DNA of 64,000 nt from Anseranas semipalmata (GCA_013399115.1 VXAA01007212.1:936517-1000516); one strand, 5' to 3'; positions 1 to 15,300 are shown, numbered from the stretch's first letter. Program-made: numbers and translations. The notes: generated by a model not told the origin, from the sequence alone.

Positions 1-2024
1 TAAAAATTAATGTATACCAAATTTGGCTTTTTCTAAAGGGACAGGCAGAAAAAAAAATTGCAAGAGAATGTCTCAAAATTACCAACAAAAACTTGCAACA
101 ATTTTATTAACTCCATATAAAGAACATCAAACTTTGAGACAAACCTGTGCAGATGTGTGTGTGTACCCGCAGGAAGTTTCCATGAACTATTTCACCTGTT
201 TATATGATCCACTATTTCTGTGCCAAAAAAGAAAGAACAAATCACAGAAAATGTTAATGTCCAAATGTTGATGTCAAACGTTTGCTGATGTCCAAGCATG
301 ACTGCACGCACAGAAATTCAGAAATCGCTTCCCATTGCCACCTCCCTCAAACACACAGAGGCAGGAGGACTGTTCCTTTCCCAAAAGCACAAGACAGCAT
401 CGAGAGCCCAGTGCTGCACTTGCCCTGTAAGTGTACATCGAGAGGGAGCGTGATCCATCGGCAAGAATGTGGGCGTACACGGGACTGAGTTGTGGCTGGG
501 GTGAGCACTTGCCCTGATCAATTAGTAAAAAAAGACACAAAGAGGCCTGACCTCCGAAAATGCCCCAGCCTCCCTTCTGTGCTTTTTGCAGCATCTCCCA
601 TAAGCGTGCCTTCACTATTTCCTCCCGCTCCATTTGTACGTAGCCTTCATCTCCTCGCAGTACTGTGCAAGCCCGTCAGATCAATAAAACCTTTATAAAG
701 CTCACAGGTGCTGTTGTACGTTACTGTTCATGTAGTAAATACGGCAGTAAGCCAGGAAAGCCAAATGGCTATATATGCTTTTAACAGGTTTAGGAAGACT
801 GGAAGGGTGTGGAAAAGGGGAAGGAGGGAGGGATATAAGTGTAACAATACAGAATCATTTTTATGGATATTTTTGTTGGAAAAAGAAAAAACAAACAAAC
901 AAAAAAAACCACTGATGTGGATACACAACAGAGCAAATGAAAACAAAGCAGGTTTCCAGATTTTTTCAGCATGTGATGGGCTAGGTGAGAGTTGACACTA
1001 TGCACACAATGAAAGAAATGCACAAAAGGAGCTCCCACAGCTGGATGAGGGCAAAAACTAAACTCAGTTGTAGCAAAAATATGTTAAATCAATATAAGCA
1101 TAGACAGCAGGAGCAAATCTTTATTTGGAAATGGTTTAAAACATACCCCTTATTTCCCCCAAGAACACACGCAGTTTCTGAATGGTCTCTCAGTGGTGTA
1201 AGGCATGGCTGGATGCGTGCCAGAAGATCCCACAAAGGGGCAGCTGAAGCAGGATTGGTGCTGAGCAGGCAGTTGCACCACAGTACCGAGGAACTGACGC
1301 TGCTGGGGACAGAGCTGCGAGAGCCAGCAAGGCCACGGGCACAGCGCAAAGGGCACCACGGAGGGTCAGCAGGTCCCTGGTGGCTCCTCTGGGCACTTGC
1401 AAGAGCGGGGAAACACAAAGTACACCAGCAAACCTCGGCCTCAGCCTGCCCGCTTTTCCCATCGCGGTTCCAGATCACCTCTTATGGGTACGTGCTCCAG
1501 CCAGCAAGGAGCTAGAGGGCAAATAACAGTGTTAATCACTCAGCACGGGGCCTCATGGTAAAACAAGCTACACGGAACAGCAGCAGATAGGCAGACAATG
1601 AAACTTGAGAAGAACCTACATTTTCTTTAAGAGTACAGCAGCCATCCAACACTGCAGACTGTCTTTTAAAAAGGGCCCAGGCTGGGCATGAAGTCAAGAT
1701 AAAAGCTGCACGTTCTCCTTTGCAGCCCAAGTCATTTACATAGGCGACCACACAACAGCTCACGATGCAGGGCAGGAAAGGCACAAACAAGCCAAGTCAG
1801 CTTTCAGACAGTGACAAAGCATTTGTTGCTACCACAACTTTCTCCTTGTTCTGTAATCACTGTTTGCAGAACAATTGAACTAAGGTTCCCGGAATTTATT
1901 ACAGATGCTTTGCTTTGTTATCAATACATAGGAAACACTGCAGCTACACTGTGGAGAAGAGATAGTTTCACAGTACTCATTTTTCACAAAAGCATGATAT
2001 AATGCATAAGAGCTAGCACTATGC

Positions 2025-2145
2025 CAAGAAAGCCTGGAATTTTAGGTCCACTCCTAGATCTGACATGGACTGGTGCACCAGTGGCAAATCATTTCTCTGT
2101 GCTCAAGCTCTCACACCTTTAGATGGGAAAAACAACGCTCTTGAA
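2025..2145 (+). repeat. Worn MIR/CORE-SINE-like remnant
   Basis: The stretch runs from a 'cctggaatttt' segment through 'caaatcatttctctgtgctc' to 'agatgggaaaaacaac'. It follows the order of the MIR core (…GGGCAAGTCACTTCTCTGTGCCTCAGTTT…CATCTGTAAAATGGGGATAA) with many substitutions. MIR elements are old and rare but present in bird genomes. The match was made by eye. Confidence 0.5.
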
Positions 2146-4646
2146 AGAATTCCAGGTTTGTTTATTGAATAGTTGAGGGCTTAAAACAAACGCTGCTGGA
2201 GAAACAGTATAAAACATACACCTCCGTGCTGAAGTAGTGCTAGAGTAACTCCTCTGCACAGGAGAGCCACCTCTCTTCTTTCTCAATGACCACACCTTCA
2301 AATCTAAACATTGATCAATAATTGTCTTAGTTTTAAGGATGAATAACTTGGAACTGTAGATGAAACTGGTCAAGCCTCTTCTACAGTTCCTCTATGGATA
2401 TTCGTCTTAAGCACTTGGTATTTGTCACAAGTATCCATTTATCAAGCACTATTTAAATGTAGTCTTCTGGTAGGACAAGACAGACTGCAAACCAGAATCA
2501 AATCTAGGCAAAGCCTATGCAAAATTTAACCTAGATAGAATAATGTACTTGGATTTAGATGTACTAAAAGGTGATTTGTTTCTGATAGTGGGGTTTTCTT
2601 GGAAGGGGAGAAAGGGTAGGGGATTAATAACAGTATTTATAAATATACAGGGTTGCCAGTTTCTATAGCCAAACTCAGAACAATACTGCAATCAACAAGT
2701 CCAGATGAAGCACATCTGAGCTAATGGAAGCAACGCAATGCATTAACATCCCAGCTGTTAAAAGCAAAGGCTTGGTGGGGGTGGATTAGCTTGGCTGGCA
2801 ACATAAAAGTACAATGGGAATCTGACTTACTTTTTGGGAAACAGAAATTTCTTCAATGCACTTCTCCTAATTTATCAGTGCTTGCTAGCAAGTGGAATCC
2901 CTGTCCACTCCACCAGTTCCCTTCCAAGTCGTGTTTCTAGGAAGGCTTCACTGCTGAATGTGCAGGGTACAGATGGATTGCTTCTATGTTTATTCTTTTA
3001 TTAGGAATTTGTTTCAGTGAGCACCTCTATCATAACACAGTCTGATTTATGCATACCTTACTGCAGGGAAGACAAATGAACTAAACTTTCCACAGAACAA
3101 GGTGACCTCATGCTTTAAAAAAAATTTTTTTTAGGGATTTTTGTAATGGACAAGACTTTGCCCTCAACAGCAAGCTGCAACCCAGAACCTATGTCAGTCC
3201 AAGTGACTCAGTACATTACAATCTAGTGACAAATTCTTACTTCAAAGCTCTTCATTTCAAGAACCACCTTTACGGTTTACATATTTCTTGGGGGCAAGCC
3301 AGTCACTTCCTTTGGGGCACTGGCAATCTTCATTCCAGCAGGACCAAGGTGGTGATTAGAGGTGGGACAAAAAGAGAATTCAAAGACTTTTCATTTACCC
3401 TTATGGGAGCATCAAGCAGAAGATTCTGAACTTTTTTTTTGCAGCAATTGAACTTCAGAGGAGAATAGATGAGGGAGACGAAGCTGTACAGGGCTGGTGG
3501 ATCTAAGTTTTTGGGGAAAAGTGGGACGGCTCCAGAGCTACTTTAGAGAAAAGAGCCTTGTAGCTTGTTGGTTTGCAGTTGAAGACTGCAACGGAAAATC
3601 TAGATCAGCTCCTCTAACTGAGGGAGTGAATTCTTCCCAACACCCCCCAGCACTACGTGCAGAGATAAAGGTTTGCCCCTTGATGCTTAGCAGAAGTCCG
3701 ACTTTTGAGTCAAAACATTACTGTGTCATCTGGCTGTCTGGGCCACACCGCACATGTGGCGTCTGCCTGATCTTCTCAGACTGAAGAAGTGCTGGAGATA
3801 AAGTATGTGCAAATAAAAATAGTTTAAGGAAGAATGCTGATGATAACGCCCAGTGGTACCTTGTGGCTTCATGCTTCTAAATGTTCTTAAAAAGCTGCTG
3901 AAGCCTCAGGGGGAAATCGGCAGCACTTTCTGATTACAAAAATAACTGACACTCCAAATTTCTTCCTCCTTAAAGCTATTAGGGGAGGTATAAACAGGAT
4001 GCACACATCCAAGAGGCTTTTTGATCGGCATCAGACCCTGATCTCAAGGACAGCAATAGCCCTCATGCTCCCCTTCGTAGCCCAGGGACTTGAAGAATAG
4101 GGCCAAAATGGAAAAAACAACCACCATGGTTATCTGTAACCAAGATGACCATACGGTCTGAGGGCTCAGATTTCAGATGGGAAAATGAGAAGTAGACAAC
4201 CCACAAAACCCTCAAGCAGTCAAATTTCTATTTTAAAGAATGGAGGAGAATGCAGGCTGCGTGGAGACACCTGAAAACTGAGAAGAGGTGCAGCCAGACC
4301 CACCTTTCAAGAAAAGCAAGAGTTGTATTGCATCACATGCAAAATAATGCCTTGCCTGTATAGCCTCCAACACTGAAGCAATAGAAAGGGAAAAAAAATA
4401 AAACATCCAGCTGCCCCAGTGGAGAAAATTATTGAATTATTCTTTTTAAAGTTTCCCAACTACAGAAGAGCTCAGGTAGGTCAACAGCAATAAAAAATAA
4501 ATATGAGAGAGAGAGTCATATGAACTCCTGTGATGATGCTCTTTTCTAAAAATAACCACGGGCACTTATTTTGCCCCCGAACCCAACGAGCTGAATAAGA
4601 TTGCGTTACAGCTGCACAGTCACATTGGAAGATAATAAGGGATGTG

Positions 4647-4713
4647 AGCCAGATTCTCACCTCACGTAAATCAGTGCAGCACCACTGGAGTCACTGCAGT
4701 TATTTTGAACAGC
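4647..4713 (+). repeat. Ancient amniote interspersed repeat fragment (palindromic MITE-like family)
   Basis: The phrases 'gccagattctcacctcacgtaaatc', with 'ccactggagtcactgcagtta' after it, resemble a widespread amniote repeat. Its copies read roughly 'CCTGATTCTCACTTACACCAGTG … TCCACTGAAGTCAATGGAGTTA'. I do not have a certain family name for it. Divergence is high, as expected for an old, inactive copy. Confidence 0.4.
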
Positions 4714-7700
4714 CCCAGCGGAGGATCCAGTCGCACATTTTGGTGATATACACAGCTCACAAGCAGTGCGACTAGCTTTATTAGAATTTGTGTTTTTCCA
4801 ATTGCAAGTGCCTCACATGCTTGATTATTCAAATTTTATAATTTTTATTTATTTAATCTCAAGGAGCCCTGAAGACCAACTACATATTTTAAAGGAAAAG
4901 CAGTCAGAAGTAAAGCAATGGGTATTTAAAGTTGGGTTTTGTTTGCTTTTTCTTCTTGCTTGTCCTATTTAATGGGTCAGGAGAGCAAGCAGGTTAAGAA
5001 GAGGGTCACAAAGAGGCCCACCGAAACTGTCCTCTCTCTTTCTTCCCAGCTAGATCAGAGGGTATACTGGTTTGTTTATTTTTTCCTGTTGTAACATAGG
5101 TCAAAGTATTAAAAAGACTGAGAAACACTGACCTCTTGCTTACAATCTTCGGGCTCGCACATATGACAAGACTGGGCAGAAAAGGTTAAGTTCAAAGCAG
5201 CTTAGACCTCTAGGGACACTTTGAACTACTTTAGCATAATCTAAATTCATAAGGACCCCTTTAATGTCTAAGTAAACTAACAAATGCTTCTGGAACAGTG
5301 TAGCATCCCCTAAGGAAAAAGAGCTGCGCGGTAATAATCACTGAATTACCCAAATAGTCAAAAAAAAGAAAAAAAATAGTCTGATAAAAAAATCCTATTA
5401 GAGTTGCTCCCTTCCTTTGGTAAAGGTAATTGCATTTTTTTTTCCCCTTTCTAAAAACAGCAGCCACCATCTTCCTCCCAAAGAGAGCCAGTCTTCAAAG
5501 AAAAGTGCCATTCCTGATAATTGGTGACAGCCCACCGCAAGGAAGTTAACTGTTTATGGCCAGACTGGGTTCCTGCTGCAGGATGGGGATGATGCTGCCC
5601 TGGTCCAGCCAGCAGAGAACTAGAAAGAATTAAAACTCCTCCAGCAGAGTGCACAACCAACATGCTGCATCCTGGCTTTGGACAAAAATAAACTTGAAAA
5701 CGAGTTGGACAAACACCTCCTTTGAAAGATGAGCTCCTCCAGAGCTTCAGTGCTGCGTGCTTTGCGCTTACACGTGCATTTCTAGAAGCAACATGGGAAC
5801 GCCCTTGTACCTCCAGAAGAGAAACAACAGAAGATTTCTAAGACCAAATGACCCGTGACATGCTGCAATCACAAATGATGCTTCACCCTCAAAACAAACT
5901 CCTATGTTGTCAGTAGTTCCTCATAGTTGCTAGAAATAAATAGAGCAACTTCCCACTTACTTGAAATTGCATTTCTTGAAAAAGAGATTACTTTGGATAA
6001 GGAAGTGAAATTAGAGTATCTTATGCTACCACAGGAACATTATTCTACATCCTTAATTCTGTGTCATTTCAAAATGGATCTACTGACCTGCCAAAGTGTG
6101 GTCAGAAAGGAAAATTTGCCCTCTTATTATATACAAACAGAAAGCAGAGAGAGGCTTGTTTTTTTTCCTTTTACTTCTACAGCAGTGTTAATTCATTTAG
6201 GACAAGGCCAAGAAGTCATACATCACAGGCTGTTTCTGGGAGATGTGTGTGACATTCTCTTGCTGCCTCTCTCTTGCTTAATCCGGTATTTACCGAAATT
6301 GGATGGATGTCAGTACAGTAGGCAGAGCCTTCGTCCAGGACACTGGCCAAGAGCTATTAGCTGGTGATGAATACAGCAGTAGCAGCACTCCTCTGCTTCA
6401 GACTGGAGGATCTTCAGGGCAGGAAGGTCTCTGCTTTGTGCCTCTCGCGATCAGACGCGGGCAGAGAGGATCCTGCTTACTTCCAGGAGGGGGTGAAGAC
6501 CGGTCTGTGAGCTAGTCCTGCGAGCAGGGGCTCTTACCCTGACAGGGGATCTTGAAGAGGAGGAAAATGCTACAGACAGCCTGTGACTAGATCATTATGA
6601 AGTGGTGATGAGGGGATGAAAGCCCCACACCGACCCCCTATGTGGTGGAGCCCAATAATAGTGCAGGAGGAGCACATTACGGAACAGAGCCTTAAGGTGT
6701 GAGTGAAACAGAGACACAGCAGTTTTGCTACTCTTTTCCCCCAAGGTAACATCAAGGCTTCCACTCCTTCAGTGAAGGCGAAAGCAAAAGGAGTTGGCAG
6801 TAATGGCCAGGATCAGGTTCCCATTTAAAGTGGTGTCTAGAGAAGTATGAGCGTTCAACATCAACAACCATAGCAGCTGTGGAACTAATGGCAACACTTT
6901 GTCGCACATTTCATCAAGTACAGCAAAGATGCTGTATTCATATGCCATTAGTAAAAGGCAAAAGGAGAAGTCAACAATTAGGACTCAAAGAACTTGATAG
7001 CTGTTTTCTTTATTACTATTTTTGCTGGAGATAGGCTTCTGATAAACTCAAGGCATGGCTTGTAACTCAAGAAATGATCTGAAGGAGAGGGATGAAAACC
7101 AGAGATAGGGGCTAAATCAGTAGAAGGACTTCAAAGCGTGCTGGGCTGGCATGCTTGTACAGTAGCAGTCCTCACTGTGCATGCGCTCATCCAAGCGGGG
7201 AACACAGGCTCTGCCAGATGTCCCATCCATCCCGTGGCCTAGCGTGGAGCAGCAATGTCATGTATCCACAATCGTTGTGCAATTCACACACAGTATCAGT
7301 GCTGGAACTATGCCCAGACCAAGCTCTGGTCATTCATAAATATGGACAGAACCCAAGTCCTTGATTATAAACACTCTTACACGCAGTTATGCGAGTGACT
7401 GAATAATTCAGGCTTTCTTCCCAGATATGGCATAACATTGAACTATGCAAGAACACAACTCCGCTCTGGCACGGCCTGACGTCTCTGTACATCAGCCCTC
7501 CTCTCCGGCACAACTTGTAAGCTGGGGAAGAGCACAGCCTACAGAAAAGCTTACAGAAACGTGATCTCACAGCAGCACCCTCTCCCTCCAGAACATCCCC
7601 CTGCCTGGCTCCTGTTGTGTGTGTTGCACTTCGCTTTAACACCAGGATCCTAATGAAAGAGAAACTGCACTGACAGCCTGCTGGGGTGACACACACAGCA

Positions 7701-9403
7701 CGGCTGGCACTGTTATATCAGCAGGACTGTGGCAATTTGGACTTTAGGGAGCGTTTGGGTAGGAGCGTGCCCATACTGAGGTACAAGGAGTAGAAGTCCA
7801 GCCGGAGCAAGAGTTTTACTATGGGAAGAGATCTCCAGTCACAGTCTCCATCACAACCCGTCTGCTCCATTTCAATGCCACGTACGTGCTTCGTGAGGTT
7901 GCTATATAACGGCATAGCTAACAGTTAGAGAGGGGGTTAAATTTAACATCTTCAGTAAAGCACAAAACACTACCAGCATTCCCCCCCACTTACCTAACAC
8001 CCTGTACTGAAACAGCTTTTTCTCAGCTGCTTGCAAACACACCTCAGTATTGACGGACTTTCTTCTTCCTTCCTCCCAGTTTTCCCTCGGCTACGCTATC
8101 TCTGAAATCCATTTCCTTGACTTGTACTGGGCCATGATACCGTGCATTACAGACAGAAGTACCCCGGCTCCATGAATGCTCCCATTGAGTCCAGTGAGCA
8201 GTCTCCTGGGCAGACCAGCCTCACCCTGAACTGCAGCCGCATCCAACTCCAATTTCCTGCGTTTCAGAAATTCAAGGTGCTGGCTGATTTAACACCTCAG
8301 GAGCCACATGTGAAAATGCTCTGGCCATGCCTTCCCTGCTGTACATGTGTGAATGTTTTCAATTTGCATACAAGCAACAAAGCAAGTATATCTGAATTGC
8401 TCGTTGCTTCGCAAGGTGACTTTCCACTTCCTGCCAAATTTGGCCATTTCAGAATTTTCTTTTAGAAGTATTCTATTATCTACACATCATATCAGAAGAA
8501 CAGACAACAGCTTTTTGCAGGTTTAGTTATTTGATCCCTGCAGCAACACACTCCTGACACAGTTTTATAGCACTCCGTGGAGGTTTCTAGCAATCCTTCT
8601 GCCACCTCTTCAACATACAATGGAATTACAGCACGCCTCTCGTATGGCCGTAAGCCTGCTCCCAGTCTTCACAGCCAAGTCACTGCTGCACAATATTAAA
8701 CACAAAAGTAAATTATTATTCTCTATCACATTATATGAAAGGGTAGAATACAGCTAGCTATTTAAGCCTCTGCATAATACTTTTAACCTAGAACAGAAAG
8801 TGCATGCGCTGAAAGCTATTTTTCTTTGAAATGTTCAGCTAGGTCTTCTGTTCTAGATGAGTATTTCATACAGGTAATGCTAAGCAGCAGAAAAAACTCC
8901 TTCCACACTCGTTCATTATACAAATTCTGATATAAATCCACATTAAAAATCAATCTGAATAAAAGCTCAGACAGGTACCTTACAAATGCTCAGCTAATTT
9001 CTCATAGATATCCACAGTAAAATACACACATGTACTTGTTGCCTTCCTGTAATTTGGACTATGTTTGGCAGCTTTGCTTTGGTGTTGTACTGTGTTTAGC
9101 AACTTGGTTTGGCGCTTGATAGGTAGCCACAGCAAGGAAGGAGTACAAACAAAAAGAAAAAAAAACAGAGCATTTCAATTACTTAATTTTGCCATAGAAC
9201 ACTGATGCAAAAAGGAAAAAACACCCTAAAGTAATTTATTTTTCTGCAGCTAGGGAACATTTTGTGACAGCAGGGAGGACGTTCCCAAAACTGCTTCTTC
9301 CAGACCTTTGCACACACTGCAAAAAATCTGCCAGTGCCTAGAGTGATTGTTACCTTTTATGCATGCACTGTGCAAATGTTACATACAAAGAGGGAGAGCG
9401 AGC

Positions 9404-9444
9404 TTTTTTTTTTTTTCAAAAAAAAAACAAAAAACAAAAAACAA
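9404..9444. repeat. T-run facing A-run, low-complexity hairpin
   Basis: Thirteen T residues are followed by one C, then an A-run and (A)nC units. The T and A runs are complementary and could fold back. It is simple-sequence DNA with no coding content. Confidence 0.8.
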
Positions 9445-12358
9445 ATAGGAAAATCATATAAAGAAGGTACTTCAATTTTTTACTTCAGTATGGATGAAAG
9501 TTTGAAGTATCCTCTATATTCCTTAAAAGACAACCACCTCCCTATGAAACACAAAGCACACTTTAAAGATCTGAACCTTATTACTACCATATTCATGAAA
9601 GAGACAAGGAACTAAACTGGACTCCAATGCAGCCAAGATTATGAGGCCAGCAAGCATCTTTTCATCCTTTGTTCAGCATCCAACGCTACGGGGCCAGGTT
9701 TCTGTACCCCACACCACCCACAAAAGCGTGCGTGGCAGGGTAGAGAAATCACCAAGAGATTTTTGCTCGACTTTGTAGGGCATTGTGGTATCTCTCCATA
9801 TGGACTTTGTATTTCCGGTGCCAGCCCATACATCACATCATCTCCATACTTCCCTCCTGCATACATTCGAATCGGGACATACACAGCGGCACTCCAGGTT
9901 GCCTTTCTATTTATGTTTAAGCGCATCTACCCCTGTGCCTGTGGGCAAGGAGACCAGCCAGCACGCCTGCAGAGACAGCGCTGTGGGCTCCTGGCTCCTG
10001 CCAGGCTCTGCAGAAGCCTGGCTCTGGCCAAGCTCTCACTGCACCCCCTTGTTGAGCACTGCCTGTTCCAGCCGAGCTCACAAAGGATGCAGAGGTCCTC
10101 AAATGAAGAGTTAAAAGCTGTGCAGGGAAGTCGGAGCAAGCCTGCAAAAACATTTTGATAAGCTTGTGTGCAAGTGGAAAGGCAACAGTACACAATAGCC
10201 AGGAGCCCACGTGCTCTGCCCTGGGCTAGACATAAATTCTGCATCCAGCTCCTCTGCTCTAAATGATTCCAGGTCACATCCATACATCACGAAACTTTAC
10301 TATTGTGCTTACGGTGTTTAAACTTGGGGCAGGAAGCAGCTGGCCTCCAGCATATGATCTCATATGGATCTGGGTAGGTGTTTCCATGGGGGCATGGTAC
10401 AGCTTTTAGCAGATTTAATTTCTGCTCTATACCTGTGTTTTCCTGCTCAGGGAAGGAAATACCATGTGGACTGTGGCACAAGCGGTGGGGCGTTGATGGC
10501 AAAGCATCTCCAGAGGGACCCACTGTGTTGCAGAGATGCTGAAAAACCAAACAGATATCCCAAAGGGAGAGACCAGATATCCAAAAGCGAGAGACTGACA
10601 CCGCAGCAGTTTTACAGAGAGGCAGCGCCCAAGGCATACATGGGTCCCACACTGGAGGCTTCGCCCTGCCTGTTGATCACCAGTACCACGGGCTGCTTCG
10701 CACAGAAAGGCGCGGGGAAAAGCGGGCACTGAGGAACCAGCGTTGAGCATGGGACTGGGGCATCAGTGAACCTCATCATGCAAAGCCTATAAGCCAGCAG
10801 GTCCTCCGTCAGAGCCTGCTCTGCAAGTCACGGCCACCTGAAGCCACCAGGACTAGTCCTTTGGCAAGTCCACAAGGACTGACAAGAGCAGCAATTTCCA
10901 CCCCCACACCTCAACGTATTTCTAGAGGGCTGCAGAGATTAGGTCTGGCTCCCTGCCTCACTCAAGAGGACTTTCATCCACCTTCACCCCCAGGTCAGAC
11001 AGGGAGCCTCTTCAAGGAGGTATCTCCCAGGCTGCGTGCTCTTCTTACCAGTTATACCAACGGAGAACAAACCAGGGCTCTGAGTAACAGATAAGGTTGG
11101 GCAGGTGGGCAATAGTCGTTGTTATAAACTGACGCCAGAATAATTGAAGTAAATGTCACGAAAAGTCACCCTAACGCCTACATGCATACTAACATGCGAT
11201 CTCCACTAAGCAGCTGTGTTTTCACATAGTTAGATCAAAGAGGCTGCAGAACAAGAAGGTCATGGTTTGGTTACAGTGTCTAAACAACTAAATCAGTGGG
11301 TACCACTGGGCCTGTCACTTGATCTCATTACCCTGACCTCACCAACTCTGGAATTTAGTGACCTTCCCAGATCAATATTTCAGAAATGACTGAATTTTTA
11401 GAGTATGCAGAGATTCTCTCAGAGTTGGCTAAACAATTACATCAAAAGTCCAGGAAAGGGGAAAACTTGCCCCCCTTTCCCCTTAGCATGCATTTCCCGA
11501 CTGCTCTGGGATACAGTACACACCCAGGCACCCAGGGGGTGGAAACAATGATTTTCCTTTGCAATTTGCATCAGAATCTTTCCATTAGAACATTTTGGGG
11601 ATTTATAACTTTTTTTTTTTAAATCAGATCGCTATTGCAGCCTTTGTTACATTTTTTCAGTTCATATTTTCTAGGACTGTGCAAGGGGAACTTTGAAAGA
11701 CACATTGGATGCTTTACTTCCCAAGCTTTTTTTTTTTTTTTCCTTTTTTTGTCATTTTTACCTCTGTAAACAGAAAACCAAACTCCTCAGCTGCCAACAT
11801 TTAATCACGTGCAATCATATTTCCTTTTGCCAATTTTCATCATAATATTATGCATGCAAGGAGGAGGAAGCAGAGCTCACTTCATAGCCAACATACTGAC
11901 ACTACTTTGTTTTCCATGCACCTGACACCTGTTTGTCTGATTCCAGCTCACCAAAAAGCCTACACTGGCCACATGAATTAAATTAACTTGAGTTCCAATC
12001 TTCAAGCTTTGGGGGATTTTTAATTTTGTTTTTCACAATAAAAACAACCTACTTTCAAGAACTTGGCTAAAGCTTCTTCCTTACAGTTTTATTAGTTCTG
12101 CTTCGCAAGAATAAATCTGGCAACAAAATCTCACAGCTTTATCATGAATCCCTCATTATTTGGATTTTTCTGAAAGCATCAGTTTTAAAGCTGCATGATT
12201 GCATAAAGAAGCAGAGTTTGCGCATAGGTAAAGGGTTCCAACTAAAACTTATTTCTAGGCTTGTGGTTGCTAGGTAGAACTGAAAACAATCTCAAAGTCC
12301 TCAAATCTATGAGCAACTGAAGGCTTGTTTATCGCTTAAATAGCAAAACTGAAAGTCA

Positions 12359-12372
12359 TTAGGGTTAGGGTT
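12359..12372 (+). repeat. Two-unit TTAGGG telomere-like motif
   Basis: The sequence TTAGGGTTAGGGTT is two units of the vertebrate telomere repeat plus two bases. Only two units are present, so it may be chance or a relic of break repair. Confidence 0.5.
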
Positions 12373-15300
12373 CCCTTCACCCCCAAACTAACTGTACAAT
12401 ATTTTGGAGTTTAAATAATGAATTTAAATATTCAAAAATTCTGCAATTCTACATTCTGCCCATGTCAGAGGCTTTTGTAGCCACATGGAAAGACTATACC
12501 CACCCCCGACAGAACTATGCCATAAGCTGCTATACCTCACCAAGAGGCAGGACATTAAAAGCAAGGACTTGAGCCAGTAGAAAGTCTCTTGTTTTCTGAG
12601 ACACACATTTTCTGCCAGAACTGCAAAAGCTTCCCCTGCGCCTCTGTTTCTAGTACTGACACACTGAACAGTAGGGATGATGATTATTTAGGAGGTTTGG
12701 CTGTTACTGGAGAATTCTGTGGAAGAGCAGTGGCATTTCTAGTGCAAAATAAGCTTCCCAAGCCTACCTACAATGCTGGGATATACAAGCCCTGAAATTG
12801 ATTGAATGCTGGTAATCCTGCTGGGGCTGCCACAGAGACTTGTCTTCTCCAAGTTAACATGTTATAAAGTGAATTTATTCTGCTCTGTATTTCAGAGCTC
12901 ACACTTCAATTTAGGGCAACTCAAAGGAGTTCAGTGGTGCTGCTCTTGCTTTACAGCAAGGTAATAAAGATCATAATCAAGCCCTCTATGCTCCTAAGAT
13001 ATTTCTTACTTGGTTTTGCTAGGAAAGGTATATTCCTCACATCACAAAGGCATGCAAAGTTAGATAGCACATTGTATAAAGATTATTTCTCCCGATGTGG
13101 CTGACTGTGACTTTAGCTTGGACTTTTGAGCACCCTTGCACACTAAACAAGAACAACAAAATGTTCTTTGCAGATGAAAACTAATTTTAAAGCATCCATT
13201 TAACTTGCTTTTGGCAGATAGAAGAATGCTGGTCACCTGCTTGCTTTTAGATAGCGAGGTTAATGGCCCTCCAAAAACAACTCCGAACTATGCTGTGATG
13301 ACATATCATAAATTGTGAGGGTTGGGAGTTCCTTTTTAATTCTTTCCTGGTAGTCATCAGTAAGGTAAATGGAAGTTTCAAGAATTTATCTACTCTTCCC
13401 TCCTCCTTGTGCATGCACATGCAAGTGTCATTCTTTTCCTATTAAAGCAAAACCAGAGTTGTACTCACATTCACCCATGGCACTGCTGAACTCCCTGTTC
13501 TACTCAGGGATTCCTCATCCATCTGGTGGTTAAAAAAAAAAATAGTATGTTTGCATATCTAAGCTTATGAACTCAAAATTAGCCTGTAAATAATCTGTAA
13601 AGTCTGAAGTAAAGGAAGTGTACCTATAAATGAACGGCACAACTAAACTAATGAAAAGATATGCTGCTCGCATAAGTGCTCCTTATAACGTTGAAGCAAA
13701 AAACAAGTGGGCAAACAACCTTTTGTTAGAAACATGTCTGGTAATGGACATATTTGCAAGAACTAGCGTCCTAATTCTTCTAAGGCAGAGTTTCAAATTT
13801 CAGTTTACATGAGCCTCAGCCAAGATAAGACTTCAACCAATCCTCTAAACCACAACTGAGTTTACGTCTTATTCTGAAACATTGTCAAGATTAAACATAC
13901 CATAAATTCAGTAACCAAAGAAACAACCATGCCAAAAATGAGGCATCAGATGGGACTCTGACTGAGGACAATCCCAATTTGTTCTTCACTTCTCCAGACA
14001 GATTGCTGAAGGGATAGACCTAATTACTGGGCCTCTAATTTGATTTCTTTTATTTTAAGACGCAACATACACCACCACAAAAAGATTTTAAAAAAACAAG
14101 AGAGGCTGCCACAGAAGAAGTAAGTGATAGCCAGCTGATAATCAGAAGGAAATTGATGTTTCCCATTATCTCTGAAATGCAAATCCTAGACTTAAAGTAA
14201 AATTGCAAAAACACATTACATAAAAAATGGCTTCCATCTCAGAAAACAAGCCAGTTCCACTGAATGTTGCTGTTGTACATACAATGCACATATTTGATAT
14301 AAAGCATATTACCCATTTTTAAAACACTGCTAGTCTGTGAAATCCTACCCTGATGTTTCAACCAAATGAAAGGTTTCATACACAGCTTAGGGTCGGGAAG
14401 GGTAGTGTGAAACTAGTTTAAAGGGAAGGAAGACTCTGAAAAGAATTAATTGCACCATTTACTACCTATATTCTCTAATAAAAGCTCAGCAAACTACGTG
14501 TCAACTGGCTGGAGCAAAGCAGCCAGCAGATACCCCAAGGAATGGATCTGGCCTCAGGAGCTGCGGCCTAGTCCACTAGGCAAGTGCTTTGGGCATGCTA
14601 GGGAGCTGGGAAGACTACAGGCCAGCATGATCAGTCTTGGCAAGATTAGGTCAAGTGTAACATAGCATAAACGTGATTGCATAGATCACATCACTGATGA
14701 TCTTCATCAATTTAGCATCAGCCTGAGCATTCAGAGTCTGTCCTTGTGCAGAACCCAAGTTGAACAGCCATGACCCACTGAGATCTGGTCCAGTGGCTCC
14801 AACAGGGCCTACACAGCCTGCAGCCATGCAAGTGAGATGCTTTTCCTAGACAGAGATAATATAGTCTAGCTCCACCTTGGGTGCTGCCTGGGTCAGCAAG
14901 CTGCAGTGGCACTAGGTCCCTCCATCAGGGAGGAAAAAAACACCCCTGGCTGAGAACTGTCTTCCATGGGTTGAAGCTCATTGCCTTATCCCTGCAAATG
15001 GAAGTATTGAGCTCTGCACTTGAACTGTTAAAACAAACACTTGCTCCAGCAAGGACTTCTAGCTATCCCTGGTAAGGAGTGACCTGAAGTTCCTTTAGTT
15101 CAACAGTTTCAATAGCTTCAACAAAATAAATAAATAAAAATCATGCAACTGTCTTAGTCCAATGCTTAGCACCTGATTACACTTTAGCTCAGTTCCTGGA
15201 AGAAACTCCTAGAGCCCAAGGGTCAAGACAGAGTGTGGGGGAAGTCGTCCTTGAGCAACTGGTCTCCCATAAACCTTTTAATATCCAGGCCAGAGCAATT

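Noticed and set aside
7994..8089. Minus-strand open segment rich in Lys/Glu ending at a good donor (GTTAG|GTAAGT)
   Set aside because: The frame meets a TAG directly upstream and no pyrimidine-rich acceptor precedes it. The peptide does not match the next TBXAS1 exon, which should carry the Pro-rich hinge and an IGN-like motif.
12359..12372. Interstitial telomere repeat as a chromosome-fusion scar
   Set aside because: Only two TTAGGG units are present, too few to distinguish from chance.
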